Below, piece by piece: positions 1 to 7,883 of a DNA stretch of 12,683 bases. The position numbers and the translations under genes were made by a program. Position 1 is the stretch's first letter. Every line of letters begins with the position of its first letter. Source of the DNA: an uncultured bacterium. Lineage in GTDB: Bacteria; Bacteroidota; Bacteroidia; Chitinophagales; CAIOSU01. Below the pieces are notes generated by a model. It was not told the DNA's origin. It saw only the letters and a list, made by a program, of their open reading frames with translations, and searched no databases. Location: contig CAIOSU010000117.1 of assembly GCA_903861055.1 (NCBI GenBank), positions 1 to 12,683 on the forward strand, read 5' to 3'.

Positions 1-153
1 CTTTAGGTAATTGAAATTGACCTACTATAAGGATAGTACGAGAACCGTAAAAAAAAGTTACAAGCACAGCGCAAGGGTATAATAATATATTGACAGCCAA
101 TCTATTAAAATACACTGTGGTGGTATACCAATATTCCTTCCGATATTTGCACC
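1..153. other. Upstream non-coding region of queE
   Basis: I see no gene here: all forward frames close quickly, and the reverse strand has no ATG in this stretch. It holds a small perfect hairpin (TACTAT at 23-28, loop AAGG, ATAGTA at 33-38) and an A-run at 49-57. The AT-rich part from about 80 to 115 leads into the putative queE promoter. The preceding gene, if close, lies outside the window. Confidence 0.6.
142..149 (+). promoter_or_regulatory. Possible -7 box of the queE promoter
   Basis: GATATTTG fits the Bacteroidota -7 consensus TAnnTTTG except for its first base, and it lies five bases before the queE ATG. Transcription would begin at or very near the start codon, giving a leaderless or nearly leaderless message. 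No clear -33 TTTG was found at the expected distance, so the call is weak. Confidence 0.3.
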
Positions 154-774
154 ATGTCTGCTAATACAACTGTAACTACCAGCCTGCCAGTTATGGAACA
201 GTTCTACACCATACAAGGTGAAGGCTACTACCAAGGCAATGCTGCTTACTTTATACGCTTGGGTGGTTGCGACGTGGGTTGCGTGTGGTGCGATGTAAAA
301 GAATCGTGGGATGCCGATGCGCACCCTAGGTGGGAAGTAGCTGACCTAGTAACCGAAGCAGCCCAGCACCCGGGCCGTTTGGCCGTAGTTACAGGTGGTG
401 AACCCCTAATGTACAATTTGGATGAGCTTACAGCCCAGTTGCAACAAGCGGGTTTCCGAACCAATATTGAAACATCGGGCGCATACCCACTCAGTGGACA
501 TTGGAACTGGATATGCCTTTCGCCTAAAAAATTTAAGGCTCCCTTACCGGAGGTTATTCCTTTTGCCAATGAACTAAAAATAATCGTTTACAATAAAAGC
601 GACTTTCAATGGGCCGAAGAGTTTGCAGCACAAGTAAACTCGGCATGTAAATTGTATCTTCAACCCGAGTGGAGCGTTAGCAAGAAAGTTACGCCATTGA
701 TTATTGATTATGTAAAAGCCCACCCGAAATGGGAAATTTCGCTACAAACACACAAGTACTTAGATATACCTTGA
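154..774 (+). CDS. queE: 7-carboxy-7-deazaguanine synthase QueE
   Basis: This radical SAM enzyme contracts 6-carboxy-tetrahydropterin to 7-carboxy-7-deazaguanine in the cytosol, on the path to preQ1 and queuosine in tRNA. The 206-residue length fits the family. The 4Fe-4S cluster ligands are C39, C43 and C46 (CX3CX2C). QGEG at 21-24, TGGEP at 80-84 (SAM-binding), ETSG at 106-109 and SPKKFK at 123-128 are family motifs, as is the C-terminal LQTHKYLDIP. The ATG at 154 gives a short tail before the conserved LPVMEQFYTIQGEG; M14 is the only other close start. No other queuosine gene is in the window. The stop overlaps the likely TTG start of the next gene, so the two may be translationally coupled. 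Assignment is firm from the motifs. Confidence 0.96.
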   Translation: MSANTTVTTSLPVMEQFYTIQGEGYYQGNAAYFIRLGGCDVGCVWCDVKESWDADAHPRWEVADLVTEAAQHPGRLAVVTGGEPLMYNLDELTAQLQQAGFRTNIETSGAYPLSGHWNWICLSPKKFKAPLPEVIPFANELKIIVYNKSDFQWAEEFAAQVNSACKLYLQPEWSVSKKVTPLIIDYVKAHPKWEISLQTHKYLDIP

Positions 775-2681
775 ACCAGTGGCTATTGGTTTTAGCACTA
801 TTGCTAGTGGGCTTTGCACCAGCTATTGCCCAGCCACAGCCGCAAAAAGTAAACAAGAAAGCCTTTGACTTGTATAATGAAAGCATGGAGCACCTTAACT
901 GGGACCGCTTTGCAGAGGCCGAGCAATCGCTACTGGATGCATTGAAAATACAGCCCGACTTCATGCTCGCTAACGAACGGTTGGGCTATTTGTACTTCCA
1001 AACCCGCAACTACAGTCAATCGAAGCACCACTTTATCGAAATGTTAAAAGTGGACCCTAACAAAAGTAAGGAAGCGTTCTATTATTTGGCGCGCAGCTAT
1101 TTTTATATCCAGCAATTCGATTCATCTCAATATTACCTAGATACTTATCGCAAGGTAGGGGCTATAAACCCAAAGCGTGAGGGCGAGTTGAAGCTGCTAG
1201 AAAGTAGCATAACATTTGCTAAAGAAGCTATTAAACGCCCTGTGGCATTCACTCCAAAACCTGCTGGGCCTGGGGTAAACAGTGCCGATAACGAATATTT
1301 CCCTGCCCTTACGGCCGATGGCAAATATCTCTTCTTTACACGCCAGATAAAAGACCCTGGCACCATGCACCTGCAAGAAGATATATTAGTAAGCCAATGG
1401 GAAGAGACAGCATGGAGCAAATCAATATCGGTAAGTAGCAACATTAATACCCAAGATGCTAACCAAGGCGCTCACAGTATTTCGCCAGATGGAAGGCAGC
1501 TGTATTTTACTATTTGCGAGAGCGGCGGCGGCTACGGCAGCTGCGACATTTATGTTTCGAAACGGGTTGGCAATACTTGGGGCAAACCAGTAAACCTAGG
1601 CCCTAACGTCAATACCAAGTATAAAGAAACACAGCCTTGTATTAGTGGCGATGGCCGTTCGTTGTATTTTGTAAGCTCAAGTCCTGGCGGGCAAGGCATG
1701 TTAGATATTTGGGTAAGCCAGTTGCAACCTGACGGCAACTGGGGCATGGCCGTAAACCTTGGCCCAACCATAAATACCCCAACCATTGACGAGCGGCCCT
1801 ACATACACCCTGATGGGCAAACGCTTTATTATTCAAGCGACGGCCGACCGGGCTTTGGCGATGCCGATATTTATTATGCTCGTAAGCAAGAGGATGGTTG
1901 GAGCGAACCAACCAACCTGGGCTACCCCATCAATTCATACTATTACGAAGGTGGAATTTTTGTTAATCTTAGTGGCGACTCAGCATATTTTGCCACCGAT
2001 AGGTTTACCCTCAACAACAATCTTGACATATATGGGTTTGAAATGCCCCTAGCGGCAAGGCCCAAAAAGGTAACCTATATAACGGGAACAGTAAAAGATA
2101 AGATCACCAATAAGGTATTGCTTCCCAAAATTGAGTTTATAGACCTAGCTACTGGCCAAACCACCAACCTGATAGTGCCTGATGTACAAAATGGAGAGTT
2201 TCTGTTAACGTTGCCTACTGGTATTAATTATGGCCTGAGCATCAATCAGCCTGGTTATCTATTCTACTCCTATAATTTCCCTATTGATAAACAAAACAGC
2301 TACCAAAAGCTGGATATTTTGCTGGAGCCGATATCGTCAAAAAGCACTGTGGTATTGAACAATGTATTTTACGAAACAGGTAATTATAAGCTCAAAAACG
2401 AATCGAAAAGCGAGTTGGACAGGTTGATGAAGTTTCTGGAAATAAACCCTGCTATAAAACTTGAAATAGCTGGACATACCGATAATGTAGGCACCGATGC
2501 CAACAACCTCGACCTATCGCAAAAGCGAGCCAATGAGGTGGTTGGATACCTAGCAAACGCGGGTATAGATAAAACACGATTGAAAGCTAAAGGGTATGGC
2601 GCCACCAAACCATTGGCAGACAACAGCAGCGAAGATGGCCGGGCCAAAAACCGCCGCACGGAGGTTACTATTATTGAGTGA
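771..2681 (+). CDS. PorE-like TPR / PD40 propeller / OmpA-domain protein
   Basis: A secreted multidomain protein that should anchor to peptidoglycan. From the TTG at 771 (636 residues) it has a signal peptide ending near APAIAQ, TPR-like helices at about 40-135, PD40 propeller repeats at about 175-420 (DGKYLFF, DGRQLYF, DGRSLYF, DGQTLYY cores), a carboxypeptidase-regulatory-like fold at about 436-515, and an OmpA C-terminal domain at about 526-636 with GHTDN and NRRTE, the diaminopimelate-binding signature. This order matches PorE, the type IX secretion peptidoglycan-binding component known from Porphyromonas gingivalis; other Bacteroidota OmpA/PD40 proteins share it, so the T9SS role is inference. 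Unlike PorE it shows no lipobox cysteine. Start choice: TTG 771 overlaps the queE stop as TTGA and puts the hydrophobic stretch at the N-terminus, but leaves no basic residue before it. ATG 729, inside queE, adds 14 residues including one Arg and is the alternative. Confidence 0.9.
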   Translation: MNQWLLVLALLLVGFAPAIAQPQPQKVNKKAFDLYNESMEHLNWDRFAEAEQSLLDALKIQPDFMLANERLGYLYFQTRNYSQSKHHFIEMLKVDPNKSKEAFYYLARSYFYIQQFDSSQYYLDTYRKVGAINPKREGELKLLESSITFAKEAIKRPVAFTPKPAGPGVNSADNEYFPALTADGKYLFFTRQIKDPGTMHLQEDILVSQWEETAWSKSISVSSNINTQDANQGAHSISPDGRQLYFTICESGGGYGSCDIYVSKRVGNTWGKPVNLGPNVNTKYKETQPCISGDGRSLYFVSSSPGGQGMLDIWVSQLQPDGNWGMAVNLGPTINTPTIDERPYIHPDGQTLYYSSDGRPGFGDADIYYARKQEDGWSEPTNLGYPINSYYYEGGIFVNLSGDSAYFATDRFTLNNNLDIYGFEMPLAARPKKVTYITGTVKDKITNKVLLPKIEFIDLATGQTTNLIVPDVQNGEFLLTLPTGINYGLSINQPGYLFYSYNFPIDKQNSYQKLDILLEPISSKSTVVLNNVFYETGNYKLKNESKSELDRLMKFLEINPAIKLEIAGHTDNVGTDANNLDLSQKRANEVVGYLANAGIDKTRLKAKGYGATKPLADNSSEDGRAKNRRTEVTIIE

Positions 2682-2723
2682 CCCAAAAAATAATACGCAT
2701 TTCCGAACAATGAGTGCCGTAAC

Positions 2724-2768
2724 TGTGTTAGCTTATTATTACCTTCATATTAAGGTAATGTTAACACA
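2724..2768 (+). promoter_or_regulatory. Two-part inverted repeat before the small secreted gene
   Basis: Outer arms TGTGTTA (2724-2730) and TAACACA (2762-2768) enclose perfect inner arms ATTACCTT (2738-2745) and AAGGTAAT (2752-2759) around a 6-base loop, CATATT. The structure ends six bases before the TTG start at 2775, so in mRNA it would sit at the ribosome entry region. It has no following T-run and does not look like an intrinsic terminator of the upstream gene. It could equally be a protein-binding dyad. Function is inferred. Confidence 0.5.
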
Positions 2769-2774
2769 AGATAT

Positions 2775-3146
2775 TTGAAACTACTTCTCACCATATTTTC
2801 GCTATCGTTTTGTTGGCAGTTGTGCTATGCTCAAATTGTTGCTGAGCCTGCCATTACGTTCCTTAAACAAAAACATGGTAAGATTGCGGTAATGAAGCAT
2901 TACCATAACGGACAGATATCGCAAACAGGTTGGTTGAAGCACAATAAACCTCATGGTGTTTGGGCTAGTTTCAACGACGAAGGCCAAGTTACAGCACAAG
3001 CGCAATATGAACGTGGCTTAAAAGTTGGTGTTTGGCGCTTTTGGGATGCAGATGGTAAGCTATTCTGTGAAATAGTATACAGCAATGGCACCCTTACATC
3101 GGCCAAGCAGTTCGATAATGGAGGCACTGTAATAGCTACTCGATGA
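2775..3146 (+). CDS. Small secreted YwqK/MORN_2-repeat protein
   Basis: A 123-residue exported protein of unknown role. The N-terminus MKLLLTIFSLSFCWQ then LCYAQ reads as a signal peptide cleaved near residue 20. The rest holds about three MORN_2-type repeats: residues 43-63 (YHNGQ to PHGVW), 66-87 (FNDEG to VGVW) and 89-107 (FWDADGK to YSNGTL). Databases often label such repeats 'toxin-antitoxin system YwqK family antitoxin'; no toxin lies beside this gene and the signal peptide makes that role unlikely. The start is TTG: an in-frame stop lies at 2751 and no ATG or GTG occurs between it and 2775. It lies 93 bp after the PorE-like gene on the same strand, so a shared transcript is possible, and it ends 2 bp from the convergent hisC stop. 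Confidence 0.85.
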   Translation: MKLLLTIFSLSFCWQLCYAQIVAEPAITFLKQKHGKIAVMKHYHNGQISQTGWLKHNKPHGVWASFNDEGQVTAQAQYERGLKVGVWRFWDADGKLFCEIVYSNGTLTSAKQFDNGGTVIATR

Positions 3147-3148
3147 AG

Positions 3149-4210
3149 TTATTTTAGCTTCCGCAACACTTCCAATAACTTCAAATTTTCTTCTGGGGTA
3201 CCTACTGTAACCCTTACGCAGCCTTCACATCCTGGCACTTTACTTCGGTCGCGTAGAATAATACCGCGCTCAAGGCAATAATCATAAACCTTACGGGCAT
3301 CAGTGGTTTTTACTAGCAAGAAGTTGGCTTTGGAAGGGAATACCCTTATAACGAAAGGTAGAGGCCTCAAGCCATCGGCAAGTTTGCTGCGCTCCTCCAA
3401 TAACTCACTTATCTGAGCCTGCACTTTGTCTGCATGCTGCAAGGCTTTCATTGCCGCTTGTTGGGTAAGCTCGTTGATGTTGTAAGGGGGCTTTATCTTG
3501 TCCAACACCGCAACCAACTCTGCACTACCAAAGGCCATCCCCAAACGAATACTGGCCAATCCCCAAGCTTTGGAAAGGGTTTGCAAAACCACCAGATTTG
3601 GGTATTCTGCCAATTCCGGCAACCAGCCTTTATCCTCGGCAAAATCGATATAGGCCTCGTCAATTACTACCAGACCATCAAAACTATCCAATAAATGTTT
3701 CACTGAAGCCTTATCGAGCAAGTTACCACTGGGGTTATTGGGCGAGCAAAGGAAAATGAGCTTAGTCGAAATCAATGCACCATTTTTGCGCTTAGCAGCC
3801 AACAAAATAGCATCGGTATCCAACTGAAACTCACTGGTAAGTGGTACCTGTGTATAGGTAACATTATTGATATTGGCCGCTACTTCGTACATGCCATAAC
3901 TAGGAGCAATAAACACCGCATGGTCGGCGCCTGGCTCGCAAAAAGCTCTGAACAGCAAGTCAATTGGCTCATCGCTACCATTACCCAGAAATATGTTCTC
4001 GGGCTTTACTTTTTTAAGCTTTGCTATAACCTTCTTCAATTCCTTTTGGTGCGGGTCGGGATAGCGATTGAGTCCCGTATCAAATGGGTTCTCGTTAGCA
4101 TCTAGATAGACTTGCGCCGTGCCGCTAAACTCATCGCGAGCTGATGAATAAGGCTTCATTTTGCGCACATTGGCACGGATAAGGTTGTTGAGGTTGAAGT
4201 TGGTTGACAT
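3149..4210 (-). CDS. hisC: Histidinol-phosphate aminotransferase
   Basis: A cytosolic PLP enzyme that moves an amino group from glutamate to imidazole-acetol phosphate in histidine synthesis. The 353-residue protein shows the fold-type I signature: LDANENP at 36-42, GNGSDEPID at 76-84, PNNPSGN at 157-163 (N159), VIDEAY at 182-187 (D184, Y187 for the cofactor), SKAWGLASIR at 213-222 with Schiff-base lysine K214, and substrate-carboxylate arginine R333 in CVRVTVGTPE. The frame opens to 4291, but the added 27 residues would translate a heptanucleotide repeat and match nothing expected, so the ATG at 4208-4210 is preferred; a promoter-like box lies nine bases before it. It stands alone, without other his genes, so it may be a second copy or may serve aromatic transamination, which HisC-like enzymes can do. 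Confidence 0.94.
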   Translation of the reverse strand: MSTNFNLNNLIRANVRKMKPYSSARDEFSGTAQVYLDANENPFDTGLNRYPDPHQKELKKVIAKLKKVKPENIFLGNGSDEPIDLLFRAFCEPGADHAVFIAPSYGMYEVAANINNVTYTQVPLTSEFQLDTDAILLAAKRKNGALISTKLIFLCSPNNPSGNLLDKASVKHLLDSFDGLVVIDEAYIDFAEDKGWLPELAEYPNLVVLQTLSKAWGLASIRLGMAFGSAELVAVLDKIKPPYNINELTQQAAMKALQHADKVQAQISELLEERSKLADGLRPLPFVIRVFPSKANFLLVKTTDARKVYDYCLERGIILRDRSKVPGCEGCVRVTVGTPEENLKLLEVLRKLK

Positions 4211-4218
4211 AGCGGATA

Positions 4219-4226
4219 CAAAGATG
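4219..4226 (-). promoter_or_regulatory. Possible hisC promoter -7 box
   Basis: Read on the minus strand, CATCTTTG matches TAnnTTTG except at its first base and is followed by TATCC; it lies just before the hisC ATG. The TTG of the neighbouring TTGTACA repeat units falls 16 or 23 bases upstream, around the distance expected for the Bacteroidota -33 element. This supports hisC having its own promoter as well as possible read-through from the upstream barrel gene. Confidence 0.4.
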
Positions 4227-4238
4227 GAGCATTTTTGA

Positions 4239-4266
4239 TGTACAATGTACAATGTACGAGGTACGA
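4239..4266. repeat. Heptanucleotide tandem repeat, unit TGTACAA
   Basis: Four adjoining 7-base units: TGTACAA at 4239 and 4246, TGTACGA at 4253 and GGTACGA at 4260. The TGTACA core is self-complementary, so the array reads alike on both strands. It occupies the spacer upstream of hisC. Confidence 0.85.
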
Positions 4267-4318
4267 TTTTGGATAAAATGGCATTCAACATCGAACTTTC
4301 TCACAAAAAACGACTGAA

Positions 4319-4339
4319 GTCTTGTGTCTTGTGCCTAAA
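4319..4339. repeat. Heptanucleotide tandem repeat, unit GTCTTGT
   Basis: Two exact units, GTCTTGT at 4319 and 4326, plus a degenerate third. On the minus strand they read as AAGACAC units, and the TAG stop of the large barrel gene sits in the degenerate unit TAGGCAC. The same unit, circularly permuted as TGTGTCT, recurs at 12085-12098. Confidence 0.75.
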
Positions 4340-7300
4340 ATATCGCCCTTATCTGCGCCCTGCCAATATGCACCATCCTAGCCTCTCCGGTTTTGCGACC
4401 TTCATAGCTGAGGTTGAGTTGAATATTTTTGGCCAGTGTTCGGTCAAAACCCAATGTCCAGAGGAAATTGTTGCCTGCTTTTAAGCCCTGCAGCATGGCA
4501 AACTCAATGGCGCTATTTTCGGTGCCTGTATATTGTACCGCCGCATAGGTAAATTTAGCACTGATGCTGCTTTTGGTAACGATACTGTAGCGCGAATCGA
4601 TGGTAATTTGCTGGTTTTGGGTCTTTTCGCTTGCACCGCCTGCCAGCTCGTTTTGCCCACGGCCATATACATATTGCAACGAAATACGGAATTTGGCCTT
4701 GAACAAATAAATAAGCTCCGGTTCGGCAGTGTAGTAGCGTATATCGTAGTTTCGATCGGCAAAATTACCACTGCGGCCACCCCGGTTGCCGAAGGTAGCC
4801 TTGGCGATGGCCGTAAAATCTTTCACAAAATTGGAACGCACCCGAAATAAATGCTCCCTAATGGTCCGGACATCGAAACCCGCGGAAAGATTGAGCTTGC
4901 TGCGGTTATCTTGTATGGTGTACTCTAAATTATATTTAGTATCGGTACGGTTAAAGAAGATGCTATTGCGAACGTTGGCATTGAGCGCCACCAGCGCCGT
5001 TTCGTCAATGTCAAACACAAAAGGATTGAACGGGGATATATTGGCACCGCGGAACACCCTGCGGTCGAGTTGCAACGAGGTAAGGCTATTGAACTTGGCC
5101 ACAAAGCCCCTGATACCCTTCTTCCCGCGCCAAACATTGCCTGGCGTTAAGTTAAGCGCTTGGTTGAACACCGTTATATTCACCGGGTCGAATTCATTGG
5201 TAGGGTTGGCTACCCGAATATACATGGTATCGTTGGTGAAGGTGGCAATTTCAAACTCGTTTTCTTCTTGTATACCATTACCGTTGTAATCGTTCCAGAT
5301 GTAACTGCCCTCACCTGCCGGCACAGGCAGATAAGTAAAATCGCGGCGCTGCTCCTGCCCCGCTCCAAGCTCATATAGCACGTTGGTTGTAATAGCGCCT
5401 TTAAACACTGTAAGGCCATATTGCACCCTACCTAAATAAAACTCATCTAACTCTTGGTTGGTGCTGCGTCTATCTTCAAATCGGCGATAAGTTGCTTGCC
5501 ATGATAGGTTGTGCATGGGGTTGCTGGTCCAATCGCCCGTCCAATTCCAAGTGTTGCTAGCAGAATATAGATTCAATGCATCTCCAGTGGTCTCTGGCCG
5601 CCACTCTAGTCGCCTAATGTACTCCAATTTGGTGTGGTACTTGGCAGTATCGCTTACGCTGTTGGCTACGTATACCCGCCAATCAGTCCACACAAAACTA
5701 CTGGCAAGCAAGCTATTGGTGCCAGCGGTGTAGCGCTTATTGTTATCATGTTCATAATAGCCTCCAACGCGCCAGCCTTTCAGTTTGTAAAAGGTTTTTT
5801 CGGCGGTAAGTAAAGGGCGCATAAATCGCGAATCCTGAGCATTGCCCTGAGTATTCAAAATGCTCAACCTAAAATTGAGCTTATAGCCCTTGTTGTCGTA
5901 TCGGCTACTAATGCTATGCATGTAACCTTCGTAAACGCCGCCTGTAACTTGGTAATAGCTCAAATCATAGCCTACACTGCCATACTGGTTCCATACCAGC
6001 GTAACACCGCCATTGGCCAAGTGCTGATCGGTTTTGCTGCTGTCTTGGCCAGTCAGGTTCCAGTTACGGGTAAACTCCACGGGTCGGTAACGGTCTAATG
6101 GATTAAAATTGCGGTTAACAAACTCATACGTTCCGCCCGCCAACATATACCAACGCTGTTGCTTTTCCATTCTCAACAGAGTGTTATCCGCAGTAAAAAC
6201 GCCAACAGTTTTGGGTGCACCAAAGTTTATTTTCCTTTTGTAGCCAGCCAAGGTAGCTACACCAACATTATCGCCTTGGTCTTTTTTCGAGAAGGTATTG
6301 AGGTCATCATTATTTATGGCCCCTTCCAAGGTAAAGGTATCGGTAGCGGTGGGTGCCCAATCTAGGCCCAAGGTGGTCATTTGGCGGCGCTTGGGGGTAA
6401 CCAACACTATCACCGGCTCGTAGCTACCCTGGGGCACGCCATTTACCGGCGGAATCCACTCAAATATGCGCCCATTGGCAGTAGCATTGGCCGGGCGGTA
6501 ATTGCCGCTGTTGGTGCCCACAAATGCGAACGAAACCGAGTATAACAGCACCTCTTGCGACACCGAAGCTACAAAAACCGAATCGTAGGCAATACCATTA
6601 ATTACCGTATCGGCTAGCTCATACAAAATTCTATTAGGCTCAAAAGCCACAGGTTTGTAGCCAGGGTATTGCGCTTGCGACAAATCATCCCCTATATCTG
6701 CCAAAAACTGCTTTTGCTCTTGACTCAGGTCAGCCTGCACGGCTTGGTTGCGGTTATCGGCTTCGTTAATAAAATTGAGTCGCAGCTTTAGTTTATTGGT
6801 TACATCCACCTCATTGTAAGTATGCACAAACGTGCGAAAGTAGTTTTGCTCAGAGTATTCAAACTCCACAATCACCCGCAAATCCTCTGTTATAATGGTA
6901 TTGGGCGTAAAGGTAATTTCGCCCAGGTTGTAATCCATTACATAATCGTTGCCCGAGCCGCGCACCAGTTGTTTGCCGTTTACAAATACCCGCTCGGTGC
7001 CCGCCATTACTATAATAAACGTTTCGCCATTGGCACCCGTAAGTTTGTAGGGGCCCTGGTTACCTTCGGTTACGGGTAGTTGGTTTCGGCTAAAACGACC
7101 TTTAGCAAGAGCAAGGCTGGTTTGGGTTTTTATACTGATGCTATCCGTTAAACTAAACTGGCCGCTATATTGGCCGCCTTGCAAATTCCTATAAAACTTC
7201 ATGAAATGCCCAGGCGGATTGCCTACCTCATAGTCGCCTACTATTAGTTTGTGCGGTTTTTTGGTGATTTGAATAAACACCCTGTCAAACTCTTGAAGGG

Positions 7301-7883
7301 TTTGTGTATTGCCTTCAGGCTGCACAGGCACGTTGTTGTCGGTTAGTGCTGCTACTACCTCAATACCTTGCCCCAAACTGCCCTGCAATTGCAGATTGAA
7401 ACTAGAGGTCAGCACCACACTCTGGTTGTTGCCCACGCTTAAACCGCGCGAAAAGCTTCCGTTATAATCTAGGTTTCCGAAGTCGACGACACCAGTGGTG
7501 CCTTTGGCATTTGGGTTGTAATTAAATGGGTCGAGGAGGAAGTTCTCGTTTTGGGCTAAATTGGTAATGTCTTTATTTTGCCGCGTTGCATCAAGCTTTA
7601 AGGGTATTACCCTATATATAGCTTGCACGCTATCCACAACAGGCTTTTGCTTCCAAGTAAGTTTAGCCGAAACGGGGTCGATGGTATAAGCACCGGTATC
7701 GAGGCGCACATCACCGTTCCAGAGCATCAAAGAGTTGGGCAAAAGCGACAGGCTATCCAGTTGCAAGGTATCAGCTTGCACCGGTATCATTTTCATCCGG
7801 AATTGCGATAATTGCTGCGCACGCGTTGCCCCGGCAAACGCCAAAGCCAGCAACAGTAGGGAGATAGTGCGCAATACAGGCAT
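4335..7883 (-). CDS. Large outer-membrane beta-barrel protein with SprA-like segments
   Basis: A conserved-looking Bacteroidota surface protein of 1,182 residues; I know no characterised function. The frame opens with GTG at 7889, but the ATG at 7883 gives a compact signal peptide (MPVLRTISLLLLALAFAGAT, then RAQ). Residues 142-154 (GSFSRGLSVGNNQ) and 181-194 (TDNNVPVQPEGNTQ), then LIVGDYE at 213-219, resemble the repeated units of SprA, the type IX secretion translocon, as I recall it. Residues 314-327 (YVMDYNLGEITFTP) follow the 'DY...G.I.F' pattern of the same group. Residues 865-876 form a possible calcium loop (D865, N867, N869, G870, E876). The second half is rich in alternating aromatic strands and ends in phenylalanine (QIRAIF), the usual barrel-assembly signal. 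At half SprA's length it is a relative at best. hisC follows 124 bp downstream on the same strand. Confidence 0.8.
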   Translation of the reverse strand: MPVLRTISLLLLALAFAGATRAQQLSQFRMKMIPVQADTLQLDSLSLLPNSLMLWNGDVRLDTGAYTIDPVSAKLTWKQKPVVDSVQAIYRVIPLKLDATRQNKDITNLAQNENFLLDPFNYNPNAKGTTGVVDFGNLDYNGSFSRGLSVGNNQSVVLTSSFNLQLQGSLGQGIEVVAALTDNNVPVQPEGNTQTLQEFDRVFIQITKKPHKLIVGDYEVGNPPGHFMKFYRNLQGGQYSGQFSLTDSISIKTQTSLALAKGRFSRNQLPVTEGNQGPYKLTGANGETFIIVMAGTERVFVNGKQLVRGSGNDYVMDYNLGEITFTPNTIITEDLRVIVEFEYSEQNYFRTFVHTYNEVDVTNKLKLRLNFINEADNRNQAVQADLSQEQKQFLADIGDDLSQAQYPGYKPVAFEPNRILYELADTVINGIAYDSVFVASVSQEVLLYSVSFAFVGTNSGNYRPANATANGRIFEWIPPVNGVPQGSYEPVIVLVTPKRRQMTTLGLDWAPTATDTFTLEGAINNDDLNTFSKKDQGDNVGVATLAGYKRKINFGAPKTVGVFTADNTLLRMEKQQRWYMLAGGTYEFVNRNFNPLDRYRPVEFTRNWNLTGQDSSKTDQHLANGGVTLVWNQYGSVGYDLSYYQVTGGVYEGYMHSISSRYDNKGYKLNFRLSILNTQGNAQDSRFMRPLLTAEKTFYKLKGWRVGGYYEHDNNKRYTAGTNSLLASSFVWTDWRVYVANSVSDTAKYHTKLEYIRRLEWRPETTGDALNLYSASNTWNWTGDWTSNPMHNLSWQATYRRFEDRRSTNQELDEFYLGRVQYGLTVFKGAITTNVLYELGAGQEQRRDFTYLPVPAGEGSYIWNDYNGNGIQEENEFEIATFTNDTMYIRVANPTNEFDPVNITVFNQALNLTPGNVWRGKKGIRGFVAKFNSLTSLQLDRRVFRGANISPFNPFVFDIDETALVALNANVRNSIFFNRTDTKYNLEYTIQDNRSKLNLSAGFDVRTIREHLFRVRSNFVKDFTAIAKATFGNRGGRSGNFADRNYDIRYYTAEPELIYLFKAKFRISLQYVYGRGQNELAGGASEKTQNQQITIDSRYSIVTKSSISAKFTYAAVQYTGTENSAIEFAMLQGLKAGNNFLWTLGFDRTLAKNIQLNLSYEGRKTGEARMVHIGRAQIRAIF

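Noticed and set aside
31..48. Similarity of AGTACGAGAACCG to the sarcin-ricin loop region of 23S rRNA
   Set aside because: Only about a dozen bases match, and the flanks do not continue as 23S rRNA.
2775..3146. Toxin-antitoxin role suggested by the YwqK family label
   Set aside because: The protein has a signal peptide and no toxin gene beside it; the label reflects MORN_2 repeats only.
4211..4291. N-terminal extension of HisC to the upstream start at 4291
   Set aside because: It would translate the TGTACAA repeat and a promoter-like box; the 353-residue form has the usual HisC length and N-terminus.
4786..5289. Long plus-strand open frame (about 167 codons) within the barrel gene
   Set aside because: It lies antisense to a convincing coding region, has no recognisable motif, and several similar shadows occur along the same gene.
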